64,000 nucleotides of DNA, taken from an uncultured Veillonella sp. (GTDB lineage: Bacteria > Bacillota > Negativicutes > Veillonellales > Veillonellaceae). Position numbers and translations under genes: made by a program. Shown here in pieces: positions 31,908 to 40,217 of this stretch. Each line of letters opens with the position of its first letter. The first letter of the stretch is position 1. The DNA lies in the NCBI GenBank assembly GCA_900538355.1, contig UPXS01000002.1, positions 1 through 64,000 on the forward strand, written 5' to 3'. The notes under the pieces were generated by a model. It was not told the origin of the DNA and searched no databases. It saw only the letters and a program-made list of their open reading frames with translations.

Positions 31908-33275
31908 ATGTGGCATGATATTTCACATTCTCATTCTCATGTACAACGATACATGCAACAAAATCCCTATCGATTATTAGCGCTTAGCTTTTTAGGGGTT
32001 ATGTTTATAGGCACGATGTTGCTTATGTTGCCTATTTCAAGTGCTCATGGGCAAACAACAGCACTTGTAGATGCAGCTTTTACAGCGGTATCCTGTGTTT
32101 CCGTAACTGGACTTGCTACAGTAGATACGTATTATCATTGGTCTCTATTTGGCAAAATTGTTATGGTCATACTGATTCAGCTCGGTGGACTTGGGATTGT
32201 CTCTTTTACAACTATCATTGCCTTGCTTTTAGGTAAACGGGTAGGCCTAAAAAATCGGTTGCTCTTGTCAGAAGATGTGGGACAAGAGGGAATGACAGGG
32301 CTATTACATATTACGAAAAAATTAACCTTGTATACCTTTGCCATTGAGATTATTGGCGGCATAATTTATACGATTCAGCTATATCCCTATATTGGGCACG
32401 CTGCATTGTATACAGGAATTATGCAAGCCATCTCTACCTTCTGCAATGCAGGCTTTGTATTTTTTGACAATGATCTACCATATGCCATGGTAGGGGATGT
32501 ATTATTTAATATTAATACAATGGCTCTTATTGTTATCGGTGGTTTTGGGTACCTAGCAGCCTTTGATATATGGTCACACCGAAAGGTACGACGATTTGTG
32601 GATTTAAAATTACATACCAAAATCATGCTTGTTGGTACCATATTCTTAATTTTTTTAGGTGCCATCATTTTCTTAGGTGTTGAATGGTCTAATCCTAAAA
32701 CCTTTGGACCGTTACCTATATGGAATAAAATCATGGCTTCTTTGTTCCAATCAATTACGCCGCGCACAGCAGGTATTGCGACGGTTGATTATAATGCATT
32801 ACATCCTATTACTCTGTTTGTTACGATCATTCTTATGTTTATCGGGGCAGGGCCAAACTCTACCGGTGGGGGCGTGAAAATAAGTACGGTAGCAGTGGCA
32901 ATTCTGTCATCACGTACATTGTTTAACAACCGACCAGATACAGAGATTTTTGAACGGCGCATTTCGTTAGTAACTGTGCTAAAAGCAAATGGAATCATCT
33001 TTTTATCCATTCTTCTCGTATTACTAGCCACATGTTACCTTGCTTGGGATGAATCTTACGATTTTATTCGTCTACTATTCGAGGTTACATCTGCCTTTGG
33101 CACCGTAGGACTTACAACGGGGATTACGCCTAATCTATCTGAAAGTAGTAAATGGGTTTTGATGCTCGTCATGTTTACAGGTCGTGTAGGTGTTATGACT
33201 GTTATCGGTACATGGGCGCTCAGAACTGCACCGACTAAGCCAATTGGTTATGCAGAAGAGAATGTATTGTTATAA
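31908..33275 (+). CDS. K+ uptake channel subunit, KtrB/TrkH type
   Basis: 455 residues with four M1-P-M2 repeats of the Trk/Ktr/HKT superfamily. Selectivity-filter Gly regions are visible (CVSVTGLATVD, CNAGFVFFDND, TPRTAGIATVD, FGTVGLTTGITP). It conducts K+, usually with Na+ as co-ion in the Ktr type, across the inner membrane. The partner with a single RCK domain 33 bases downstream favours KtrB over TrkH. A His/Ser-rich N-terminus (HDISHSHSHVQ) precedes the first segment. Confidence 0.92.
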   Translation: MWHDISHSHSHVQRYMQQNPYRLLALSFLGVMFIGTMLLMLPISSAHGQTTALVDAAFTAVSCVSVTGLATVDTYYHWSLFGKIVMVILIQLGGLGIVSFTTIIALLLGKRVGLKNRLLLSEDVGQEGMTGLLHITKKLTLYTFAIEIIGGIIYTIQLYPYIGHAALYTGIMQAISTFCNAGFVFFDNDLPYAMVGDVLFNINTMALIVIGGFGYLAAFDIWSHRKVRRFVDLKLHTKIMLVGTIFLIFLGAIIFLGVEWSNPKTFGPLPIWNKIMASLFQSITPRTAGIATVDYNALHPITLFVTIILMFIGAGPNSTGGGVKISTVAVAILSSRTLFNNRPDTEIFERRISLVTVLKANGIIFLSILLVLLATCYLAWDESYDFIRLLFEVTSAFGTVGLTTGITPNLSESSKWVLMLVMFTGRVGVMTVIGTWALRTAPTKPIGYAEENVLL

Positions 33276-33308
33276 TTACATAATAATTAATATATCAGGA
33301 GATATAGT

Positions 33309-33959
33309 ATGAAATATAAAACAATTGCTGTCATTGGTCTTGGTCAATTTGGGACGACCATCGCCAAGATGTTAGCATCTATGAATCATGAAGTATTAGG
33401 TGTAGATATTAATCCAGAAATCGTGCAAAAGGTTTCACCTTATGTAACACATGCTATTGTGGCTGATACGACTGATGAAGAGGCGATCAAAGCATTGGCT
33501 TTAAGTCAATTTGATATAGTCATCGTTGCCATTGGTGACAATATACAGGCCAATCTCATGACATCTATGTTGTTGAAAGAAATGAACATGCCATATGTAG
33601 TTTCTAAAGCGGAGAATAGCCTTCAAGGTAAGATGCTAAAGAAGATGGGCGTCGATATGGTGATTTATCCAGAATATGATGTGGCAGAACGGTTGGCGCA
33701 ATCATTAACTAGAGAGCATGTGATGGATTATTTACAGCTTTCTAAAAATATTAGTCTCATTGAGGTGGTTATGCCTCAATTTATGGTTGGATCTTGCTTA
33801 AAGGACTCTAATTTGCGTGAGAAATACAATCTTAATGCAGTAGGAATTAGACGAGGTGAGGAATTAGAAGTTCCGCCAAATCCGACTACAATTCTTTCAG
33901 CATCGGATAAATTATTAGTAATTGGGAATAATTCTGATTTAGATGCGTTAACGGTGTAG
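33309..33959 (+). CDS. K+ uptake regulatory subunit, KtrA/TrkA type
   Basis: 216 residues. An RCK-N Rossmann domain (IAVIGLGQFGTTIAKMLASMNHEVLGVD) is followed by a short RCK-C domain (about 140-216). Such proteins form cytoplasmic rings that gate the KtrB channel in response to nucleotides. A single RCK unit of this length is KtrA-like; TrkA has two. It is encoded directly behind the channel gene, with AGGAG before the ATG. Confidence 0.93.
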   Translation: MKYKTIAVIGLGQFGTTIAKMLASMNHEVLGVDINPEIVQKVSPYVTHAIVADTTDEEAIKALALSQFDIVIVAIGDNIQANLMTSMLLKEMNMPYVVSKAENSLQGKMLKKMGVDMVIYPEYDVAERLAQSLTREHVMDYLQLSKNISLIEVVMPQFMVGSCLKDSNLREKYNLNAVGIRRGEELEVPPNPTTILSASDKLLVIGNNSDLDALTV

Positions 33960-33997
33960 TAAGTATACGAAAGAAATATAATTATATCGAAAAAATG

Positions 33998-34006
33998 TGA
34001 TACAAT
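33998..34006 (+). promoter_or_regulatory. Extended -10 promoter ahead of the repeat-protein module
   Basis: TG-A-TACAAT fits an extended -10 element without a clear -35. It lies upstream of the hairpin terminator at 34025-34052, so a transcript from here would meet a terminator before the gene at 34073. The same TGATACAAT occurs near 47246 ahead of the gene at 47324. Confidence 0.45.
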
Positions 34007-34024
34007 AAAAATAGAATTCAGTAT

Positions 34025-34052
34025 AGGTCATACGTGTTCGTATGGCCTTTTT
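34025..34052 (+). terminator. Terminator of the Ktr operon or leader attenuator
   Basis: AGGTCATACG pairs with CGTATGGCCT (one G-T pair) and is followed by five T residues. It ends the K+ transporter operon, and because a promoter-like element lies upstream it could also attenuate the next gene. Confidence 0.75.
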
Positions 34053-34072
34053 AAATAGAAATGAAGGTTAGT

Positions 34073-34879
34073 ATGACAGAAGAACAATACATAACGGCGC
34101 TGACCAATAATCCACATGGAATTAGGAATATTCCTAATCCTACGGAAGCAATGCAACTTACCTGTGTAGCCCAAAATGGCATGTTGTTGCAATATATTAA
34201 AGAACCTACTAGAAAGGTTATTGAAACGGCGCTTTCACAATCACCACGAGCCATACAATTCGTGGAAAATCCTACAGAAGATTTATTACAGACACTGGTA
34301 GAAAAGGACTGGGCTGTTTTAGAATATATCGATAATCCATCTGATACGATTGTTAAGCAAGCACTCGCTCAATCTGGATGGGCTATACGCTATATCTCAA
34401 ATCCATCAGAAGAACTACAGCTGGAAGCTGTAAAGGCCAACTATGATGCGTTGCAATACATTAAGGAGCCCAGCGAATCCGTGCAATTGCAAGCCGTTAA
34501 AGAAAATTACTTGGCTTTGCGTTATATTGACGAGCCTAGCGTAGCGGTTCTAGAAGCGGCGGTAAAACAAGATCCGCAGGCAATGCGACAAATCACAAAG
34601 CTTACTAAAGATTTGGCGTTGCATCTATTCAGTGTAAGTGCTGCTACATTGGGATATATACCCAATAATTTAGGAGTCACTGTGGACGAGGTCAAATCTA
34701 TCATCGTTAGGGCTATCTCTAGTGAAACAGTTGATGAGGACTATATTTGTGAATTGATCAACAATAAAGCTATCGGTGGACGTCAATCTAAATGGCCTAT
34801 TGATCTATTGTCACTTATAGATGCTTATGGAACTAGGGCTGTTAAGAAAATTGCAGTTAGTGAATATTTGAAATATTAG
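34073..34879 (+). CDS. Helical repeat protein (DUF4116-like), MoxR-VWA module
   Basis: 268 residues, cytoplasmic. Six to seven repeats of about 22-23 residues fill residues 10-180. The consensus is roughly xxLxAVxxNxxALxYIxxPSEEV, with conserved Tyr-Ile and Pro-Ser. This resembles DUF4116-type repeats and probably stacks into a helical, protein-binding solenoid. The C-terminal 80 residues are different. The frame is open from the ATG at 34061, but GAAGG places the likely start at 34073. The AAA+ gene follows within 12 bases and the VWA gene comes next, so it may be the adaptor or substrate-binding part of that machine. Confidence 0.75.
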   Translation: MTEEQYITALTNNPHGIRNIPNPTEAMQLTCVAQNGMLLQYIKEPTRKVIETALSQSPRAIQFVENPTEDLLQTLVEKDWAVLEYIDNPSDTIVKQALAQSGWAIRYISNPSEELQLEAVKANYDALQYIKEPSESVQLQAVKENYLALRYIDEPSVAVLEAAVKQDPQAMRQITKLTKDLALHLFSVSAATLGYIPNNLGVTVDEVKSIIVRAISSETVDEDYICELINNKAIGGRQSKWPIDLLSLIDAYGTRAVKKIAVSEYLKY

Positions 34880-34891
34880 AACGGAGATACA

Positions 34892-35992
34892 ATGAACTTT
34901 ATAGATACAATGGCAAGCGTAGAGTTAGTGCTTGCTGCGAATCAAGTACCTTTGCTCGTTGGTGAAACGGGGATTGGTAAAACATCTCTTGCGGCGCGTG
35001 TAGCCGCTGAGCACGACTGGGAATTGGTAACCATCGATGGTAACCTCTTAAAAGAAGGTGAAATTGGTGGTTTGCCAACTGTAGAGTCTGTAACACATAC
35101 AGATGGTCATGGTAATACGCATTCCGTAAAGACTACAGTGTATGCAGTGCATCATACATTGGAACATGTGGCACAAGCAGTAGATAAAGGGCGCCAAGTA
35201 TTGCTGTTTATCGACGAAATTAATCGTGCAGAACATGCGGTTCAACAAGAGTTAATGAACCTTATTTTGAATCGTGAAATTAATGGCTTCTCTTTAAGCG
35301 ACCAAGTGCGCATTATCGCCGCTATGAACCCTGAAGATTCTTTTGACTACCAAACAATTGATATGGATCCGGCACAACAAAACCGTTTTGTATGGCTTTA
35401 TATGAATGCTGATTACATGCAATGGATTGATTGGGCTATCGGCGCGGACATTGAGGAAAAGGTTATCGAATTTATTTCTTCCTATCCAGAATACTTAAAT
35501 CAACGCCATGAAGATGATATTGATGCTACACCACGTTCCTTTGAACGCGTATCTGGGTTATATACAATTTATAAAAATCAAGAAGGCTCAGCATATAGTC
35601 GCGAAGTATTCATGAATGTTATCCGCGGTAACGTGGGGAAACTCATTGCGGAGGCTTTCGTAAACTTTGTTGAGTCCGATCAAGAACCACTTATTACCTT
35701 TGATGATGTATTGGCGGCGGTTCAAAAACCAGGTGCTATTATGTCTATGGCTGAACAGGTTAAAGGTGAAAGCCCAACTCGTTTATATGTAGCAGCTAAA
35801 AATATGTTGCATCGTTTAAATCGAAATAGTAATGCCGAAGAAGTTCATCATTTTATTGAATTCCTCGCATTGTATCCTGGTGATTTGCGCGTAGCAGTAA
35901 TGAAAGACTTACGCAATACCTATGAACGTGTTTACTCCTATGCCATTGAAGATGATCTATTCATAGATACTTTCTTTGAAGCACAAAAATAG
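34892..35992 (+). CDS. MoxR-type AAA+ ATPase
   Basis: 366 residues. Walker A GETGIGKTS (residues 24-32) and Walker B LLFIDEINRAE (about 105-115) are followed by the sensor block IIAAMNPED, as in MoxR/AAA_5 ATPases. MoxR proteins act as chaperones that mature or load partner proteins, usually together with a VWA-domain protein encoded next to them, which is the case here. A His-rich stretch (about residues 65-90, THTDGHGNTHS then VHHTLEH) between Walker A and B is unusual. The C-terminal 150 residues carry the helical lid and an extension. GGAG precedes the ATG. Confidence 0.9.
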   Translation: MNFIDTMASVELVLAANQVPLLVGETGIGKTSLAARVAAEHDWELVTIDGNLLKEGEIGGLPTVESVTHTDGHGNTHSVKTTVYAVHHTLEHVAQAVDKGRQVLLFIDEINRAEHAVQQELMNLILNREINGFSLSDQVRIIAAMNPEDSFDYQTIDMDPAQQNRFVWLYMNADYMQWIDWAIGADIEEKVIEFISSYPEYLNQRHEDDIDATPRSFERVSGLYTIYKNQEGSAYSREVFMNVIRGNVGKLIAEAFVNFVESDQEPLITFDDVLAAVQKPGAIMSMAEQVKGESPTRLYVAAKNMLHRLNRNSNAEEVHHFIEFLALYPGDLRVAVMKDLRNTYERVYSYAIEDDLFIDTFFEAQK

Positions 35993-35996
35993 ATTT

Positions 35997-36060
35997 GTAA
36001 CATAGTCAACAAAACGTCTTTGAAGCAGCTATATAGTTCTGTTACATAGTCAACAAAATG
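35997..36060 (+). repeat. 20-bp direct repeat between the AAA+ and VWA genes
   Basis: GTAACATAGTCAACAAAACG (35997-36016) recurs as GTTACATAGTCAACAAAATG (36041-36060), 18 of 20 identical, 44 bases apart, in the 175-base gap before the VWA gene. It could be a tandem regulator site or a duplication scar. Confidence 0.6.
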
Positions 36061-36167
36061 AAGTTGTCTATATGGATACAGTAATTTAGTGCATTATTGG
36101 TTATAAAATAATCGATACATAGTACATAATATAAATACAATCAGATGTTTAACGAAAAGGAGGTGGA

Positions 36168-37814
36168 ATGATGCAACGAAATTTAGATAAGGATGATATT
36201 CGCGATGCCTCTGACTTACTTACTCATATAGACGGGTGGGAGAAAACAGGGTCCTATGATGAAAAGGCTATCGAAGCTCTTGATCGATGGCATGCAAAGC
36301 GAGAGCGTATTCATCGTGAAGCAGAGGCCTTATATACGCAAATCTATGCTGCTTACGAAGCCTATGTAGATAGTTATGAAGCACAACATCATAGCATGGA
36401 ACCACAACGCATAGCAGCAGATATGATGAATCACAATATGTCAGATAGTCATATAGGAACTATAGGCCGTGCTTTAGATGAGATGCAGATAGAAGGTACA
36501 GACCTTGCTGTTATGCAACAAGCTGTTATGACACCTGCTTATGAGCAACGGTTGTGGAATATTCTACATGATGTGAATAGCTTGTTACTTGAAGAGGACC
36601 AATTCTTTGGCTATTTCTATTTACAAATGGCCCATCGCATTCGCTTTGACATGACGAGCGCCTTTGGTATTAACTTAAAACAAGGTGGCTATGTATTATA
36701 TGTCAATCCGTTCATCTTATTACGCCAACCGCCAGATGTAATGAAGGATGGTATTAAGCGTGAAATTCTTCATATCATTTCTGCACACTTGATGCGGGTA
36801 AAAGCATTGAGTCAAAGTTTCAATAAAACTGCGGTACATATGGCGATGGACATGGTTGTAAACGACTACTTAGAACATGTGGATCGTGATGCGGTTACTG
36901 TAGCCAATGTAAATGAACGTTTTGGATTGATGCTTAAACGATTCCGCACCATTGAGTACTATGCGAAAGCCATCGATAAGGCGATGAAGGAAAAACCAGA
37001 ACTCTTTGTGCCTGTAGACAATTCTGATACGGCTGTGGCTATGGAGTTTGATCCTCAAACGAGCCATGATATTTGGGATGAATCCGACTCGATCGATACA
37101 GATACGATGGACCAAATTACAGAACGCTATATCAACGAGGCCTCAAAAGGTGATATGGAAGGGTATGTTAAAAGTCTTATCGATACATTCCAGAAGACGC
37201 GACGTGCTTTGCCATGGTATTTCTACCTTAAAAAGCTGATGGGCAAGGTCGCGAGTGGGTACAAAAAAACGACGATGCGTCGCAATCGTCGTCAGCCTGA
37301 ACGCTTAGAGTTATCTGGTACCTTGCGCCAACATAAGGCCAATGTATGGGTAGCTCTTGATATGAGTGGTAGTATTACAGATGCAGAGTTTACGAATGCA
37401 TTAGAGCAAGTACTACAAATTGTACATGCTTATAATCATCGTATTACTGTTGTAGAATGTGATAATGAGGTGCGCCGTACGTATACGATGGAATCTGTAA
37501 AAGATGTAAAGCCTCGCCTTGATGTGCGCGGTGCTACCGCTTTCTCTCCAGTATTTTCGTTAGCTAATCAGAATCGTGTAGATTTACTAGTATACTTCAC
37601 GGATGGCAAAGGAGAGGAACGTCTGCGTGAAGCTCCTAGGGGCTATAAGGTTTTGTGGGTCCTTACCGGTGAAAGCCCTCAATTATCCTTGCATAATCCA
37701 TACGGTATGGTTCGCGAGCTGGGCTATGTAGGTGTAGATGAAACACAGGATATAGACGAATTCGTACGCATGTCCAATCGTGGGGGCTTCTCCATGGCAA
37801 ATCAAGAGGTATAG
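36168..37814 (+). CDS. DUF2201 metallopeptidase-like and VWA-domain protein
   Basis: 548 residues. The N-terminal part resembles the DUF2201 putative metallopeptidase region. A block near 198-207 reads REILHIISAH, like an HExxH-type zinc site in which the first His is Arg. The C-terminal part (about 390-540) is a von Willebrand A-like domain with the metal-site motif DMSGS at residues 398-402. It is cytoplasmic: no signal peptide or membrane segment. Such proteins work with the MoxR ATPase encoded upstream. AAGGAGG lies before a double ATG (36168 or 36171). The missing His suggests the peptidase part may not be catalytic. Confidence 0.85.
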   Translation: MMQRNLDKDDIRDASDLLTHIDGWEKTGSYDEKAIEALDRWHAKRERIHREAEALYTQIYAAYEAYVDSYEAQHHSMEPQRIAADMMNHNMSDSHIGTIGRALDEMQIEGTDLAVMQQAVMTPAYEQRLWNILHDVNSLLLEEDQFFGYFYLQMAHRIRFDMTSAFGINLKQGGYVLYVNPFILLRQPPDVMKDGIKREILHIISAHLMRVKALSQSFNKTAVHMAMDMVVNDYLEHVDRDAVTVANVNERFGLMLKRFRTIEYYAKAIDKAMKEKPELFVPVDNSDTAVAMEFDPQTSHDIWDESDSIDTDTMDQITERYINEASKGDMEGYVKSLIDTFQKTRRALPWYFYLKKLMGKVASGYKKTTMRRNRRQPERLELSGTLRQHKANVWVALDMSGSITDAEFTNALEQVLQIVHAYNHRITVVECDNEVRRTYTMESVKDVKPRLDVRGATAFSPVFSLANQNRVDLLVYFTDGKGEERLREAPRGYKVLWVLTGESPQLSLHNPYGMVRELGYVGVDETQDIDEFVRMSNRGGFSMANQEV

Positions 37815-37879
37815 ACCTTATTTTCTATAAGAATATATCTTGAATTTGTAATAGGGCTTATCTTTAAAAGAATATAAAA

Positions 37880-37910
37880 AATGACGCAATTCATTGGAAT
37901 TGCGTCATTT
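37880..37910. terminator. Bidirectional terminator
   Basis: AATGACGCAATTC pairs with GAATTGCGTCATT, with A residues on the left and T residues on the right, between the converging VWA gene and the hydrolase at 37935-38612. Confidence 0.85.
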
Positions 37911-37934
37911 CTATGTAATCAAATTTCTATTACA

Positions 37935-38612
37935 TTAGCTATTAAGTTCGATAGAGGAACCTGGATCGATGATAAGAGCTGTTTGGTTGTATTTACCTTC
38001 TACTAGGCTTGTGAATACGCCTGGTTCACGGTCGATAACAGGCCATGTTTTATAGTGGATTGGAATGGAGATACGAGCTTTTACATAAGAAGCGGCAAGC
38101 GCTGCATCTTCAACGCCCATTGTGAAGTTATCGCCAATAGGGAGTAAAGCGTAGTCGATATCGCCAAAGCGATTTAATAATTTCATATCGCTAAAGAGTG
38201 CTGTATCACCAGCGAAGTATACAATATCTCCGTAGAAGTCTACGATGCAACCAGCCGCATGACCACCAGGAACGCCAGCACCATGGAAGGCTGGAACTAT
38301 GCGAACAGAACCGAATTCAAAGTCAAATTTACCGCCTAAATGCATAGCATGAGCTCGACAACCAGCAGCGGCTGCTTTACCGGCTACCTCAGCTGTAGAG
38401 ATAACAAGTGCATCATTGGCTTTAGCGATGAATTCTGTATCGCCATAATGGTCATCATGACCGTGGCTGACAAAGATATATTGGCATTTAATATCTTCTT
38501 TTTTAGCCTTGTCCCATGTGTTACCTGTTAAGAATGGGTCGAAAATGATGGATACATCACCGCGTGTGAGCATAAAGCAAGCGTGACCAAAATAAGTTAG
38601 TTTTGTTTTCAT
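37935..38612 (-). CDS. Metal-dependent hydrolase, UPF0173 metallo-beta-lactamase fold
   Basis: 225 residues. The opening KLTYFGHACFML and the metal-binding motif SHGHDDHYGD are those of the UPF0173/YtkL branch of the metallo-beta-lactamase superfamily. YFAGDTALFSDM and PIHYKTWPV supply the later metal ligands. It is cytoplasmic; the substrate is unknown. The frame opens at 38636, but AAGGAAGG followed by the ATG at 38612 (MKTKLTYFG) fits the family start. Confidence 0.92.
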   Translation of the reverse strand: MKTKLTYFGHACFMLTRGDVSIIFDPFLTGNTWDKAKKEDIKCQYIFVSHGHDDHYGDTEFIAKANDALVISTAEVAGKAAAAGCRAHAMHLGGKFDFEFGSVRIVPAFHGAGVPGGHAAGCIVDFYGDIVYFAGDTALFSDMKLLNRFGDIDYALLPIGDNFTMGVEDAALAASYVKARISIPIHYKTWPVIDREPGVFTSLVEGKYNQTALIIDPGSSIELNS

Positions 38613-38720
38613 AGGAACACTTCCTTCCTTATACATATAAATCTTAATTCTATTGTATAATATAATAAATGAAAATAAAACTATTGATGATAATTTATGC
38701 AGAATTAGTAAGGATATATT

Positions 38721-39233
38721 ATGGATTTAACACATTTTGACAAAGATGGTAACGCTTGGATGGTAGACGTATCCGATAAGGATATTACCTCTCGTACAGC
38801 CGTCGCAGAAGGGTTCATAGCTATCAATGATGCCATTTATGAGCGCATTGCTGCCGGCACTATGAAAAAGGGCGATGTCCTTAGCGTAGCGCAACTAGCC
38901 GCTATCATGGGGGCTAAGCAAACGAGTAATCTCATACCGCTTTGTCATCCATTGGCATTGACTAAGGTTGAGGTACATTGCACCTTAGTAGATGGTGAAA
39001 GTCCTGCTTGCACCGATGAAGATCATAACAAGGCTGTTAAGGTACGGGCCACCGTTAAAACGACGGGGAAAACTGGCGTTGAAATGGAAGCTCTTACGGC
39101 AGTCCAAGTAGGGTTACTCACTGTATACGATATGTGTAAGGCCATCGATAAAGGCATGATTATGGGCCCTACTTATCTCGTAGAAAAAGAAGGCGGTAAA
39201 AGTGGACATTTTGTGCGTTCCTTTGTAGAATAA
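38721..39233 (+). CDS. moaC: Cyclic pyranopterin monophosphate synthase MoaC
   Basis: 170 residues. MoaC turns the MoaA product into cyclic pyranopterin monophosphate, the second half of the first step of molybdenum cofactor synthesis. It shows WMVDVSDKDITSRTAVA, the conserved MGAKQTSNLIPLCHPLALT and TGVEMEALTAVQVGLLTVYDMCKAID. No other moa gene is in the window. The gene is divergent from the hydrolase and is followed by trmL after 28 bases. Confidence 0.95.
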   Translation: MDLTHFDKDGNAWMVDVSDKDITSRTAVAEGFIAINDAIYERIAAGTMKKGDVLSVAQLAAIMGAKQTSNLIPLCHPLALTKVEVHCTLVDGESPACTDEDHNKAVKVRATVKTTGKTGVEMEALTAVQVGLLTVYDMCKAIDKGMIMGPTYLVEKEGGKSGHFVRSFVE

Positions 39234-39261
39234 TATAGATATAAAGAATAGGGGAACGAAA

Positions 39262-39747
39262 ATGGAAATAGTACTTTATGAGCCAGAAATCCCTGGCAAT
39301 ACAGGAAATATAGCGCGTTTATGCGCAGCTAATCACATGACCCTACATCTTATCAAACCACTGGGCTTTTCTATCGACGATAAGCACGTAAAACGCGCTG
39401 GTCTCGACTATTGGCATTTGGTAGATGTACAGGTACATGAAAATATTCAAGAGTTGTATGCGAAATATCCTGATCGCAGATATTTCTACGCTACTACAAA
39501 GGCAAAGCATACCCACTCAGAGGTAAACTATGAAATCGGAGATATGCTAGTCTTTGGCCCTGAATCAAGAGGCTTGCCTGAAAGCTTATTAGAAGGTAAT
39601 GAAGAAACATGCATTCGCATACCAATGGTTGATGAAGCGCGTTCTTTAAACCTATCTAATGCAGTAGCTATCATAGCTTATGAAGCGATGCGGCAACTTG
39701 ATTATCCAGATCTCAAAGCCGAAGGCAACTGGATTCAACCTAAATAA
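39262..39747 (+). CDS. trmL: tRNA (cytidine/uridine-34-2'-O)-methyltransferase TrmL
   Basis: 161 residues of the SPOUT family. TrmL methylates the ribose of the wobble base in tRNA-Leu isoacceptors with S-adenosylmethionine. PEIPGNTGNIARLCAA, LVFGPESRGLPESLLE and RSLNLSNAVAIIAYEA form the trefoil-knot cofactor site. The length is standard. GGGG lies ahead of the ATG. Confidence 0.95.
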   Translation: MEIVLYEPEIPGNTGNIARLCAANHMTLHLIKPLGFSIDDKHVKRAGLDYWHLVDVQVHENIQELYAKYPDRRYFYATTKAKHTHSEVNYEIGDMLVFGPESRGLPESLLEGNEETCIRIPMVDEARSLNLSNAVAIIAYEAMRQLDYPDLKAEGNWIQPK

Positions 39748-39851
39748 ATATACTTTCACCATTGAGAGATATACAATAAATATATGTTAGAAATCCTACC
39801 CAATCTACATGACAGGTAGCATTTCGACAGGTGTTGTTAGAGGAGGATATT

Positions 39852-40217
39852 ATGAACTACGATAAAGCTCATGATTTAGCTCACGCTATGCGTGAATCCG
39901 AAGAGTACAAAGAGTTGATGGCTGCCCAAGAAGCGTTGAAAGCTGATGCAGTAGCAGCGGCTTTGGTGCGCACATTTATGGCACAACAAATGCAATGGGA
40001 ATACGCAAAGTTGTCTGGTGCACCAGAAGCTGATGAATTGCAAAAGAAACAAGAGGAAATGATGCCTCAAATTCAAGAAAATGCTGCAGCGGCTGCTTAT
40101 TTACAAGCACAAATGCGTTGGAGCCAAATCTCTAATGATATTTATAAAATCATTAGCGAACCAATCACTGAGGGGATGAAAGTGTTAGATCATGGCAAAC
40201 AACAACCACAACATTGA
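39852..40217 (+). CDS. YlbF/YmcA-family protein
   Basis: 121 residues, all-helical (AHAMRESEEYKELMAAQEAL, then MRWSQISNDIYKIISEPI near the end), the DUF964 pattern. In Bacillus, YlbF with YmcA and YaaT binds RNase Y and affects RNA processing, competence and biofilm; that role here is inferred. The frame opens at a TTG (39831), but AGAGGAGG places the start at the ATG of 39852. Its last 26 bases overlap the murB start. Confidence 0.88.
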   Translation: MNYDKAHDLAHAMRESEEYKELMAAQEALKADAVAAALVRTFMAQQMQWEYAKLSGAPEADELQKKQEEMMPQIQENAAAAAYLQAQMRWSQISNDIYKIISEPITEGMKVLDHGKQQPQH

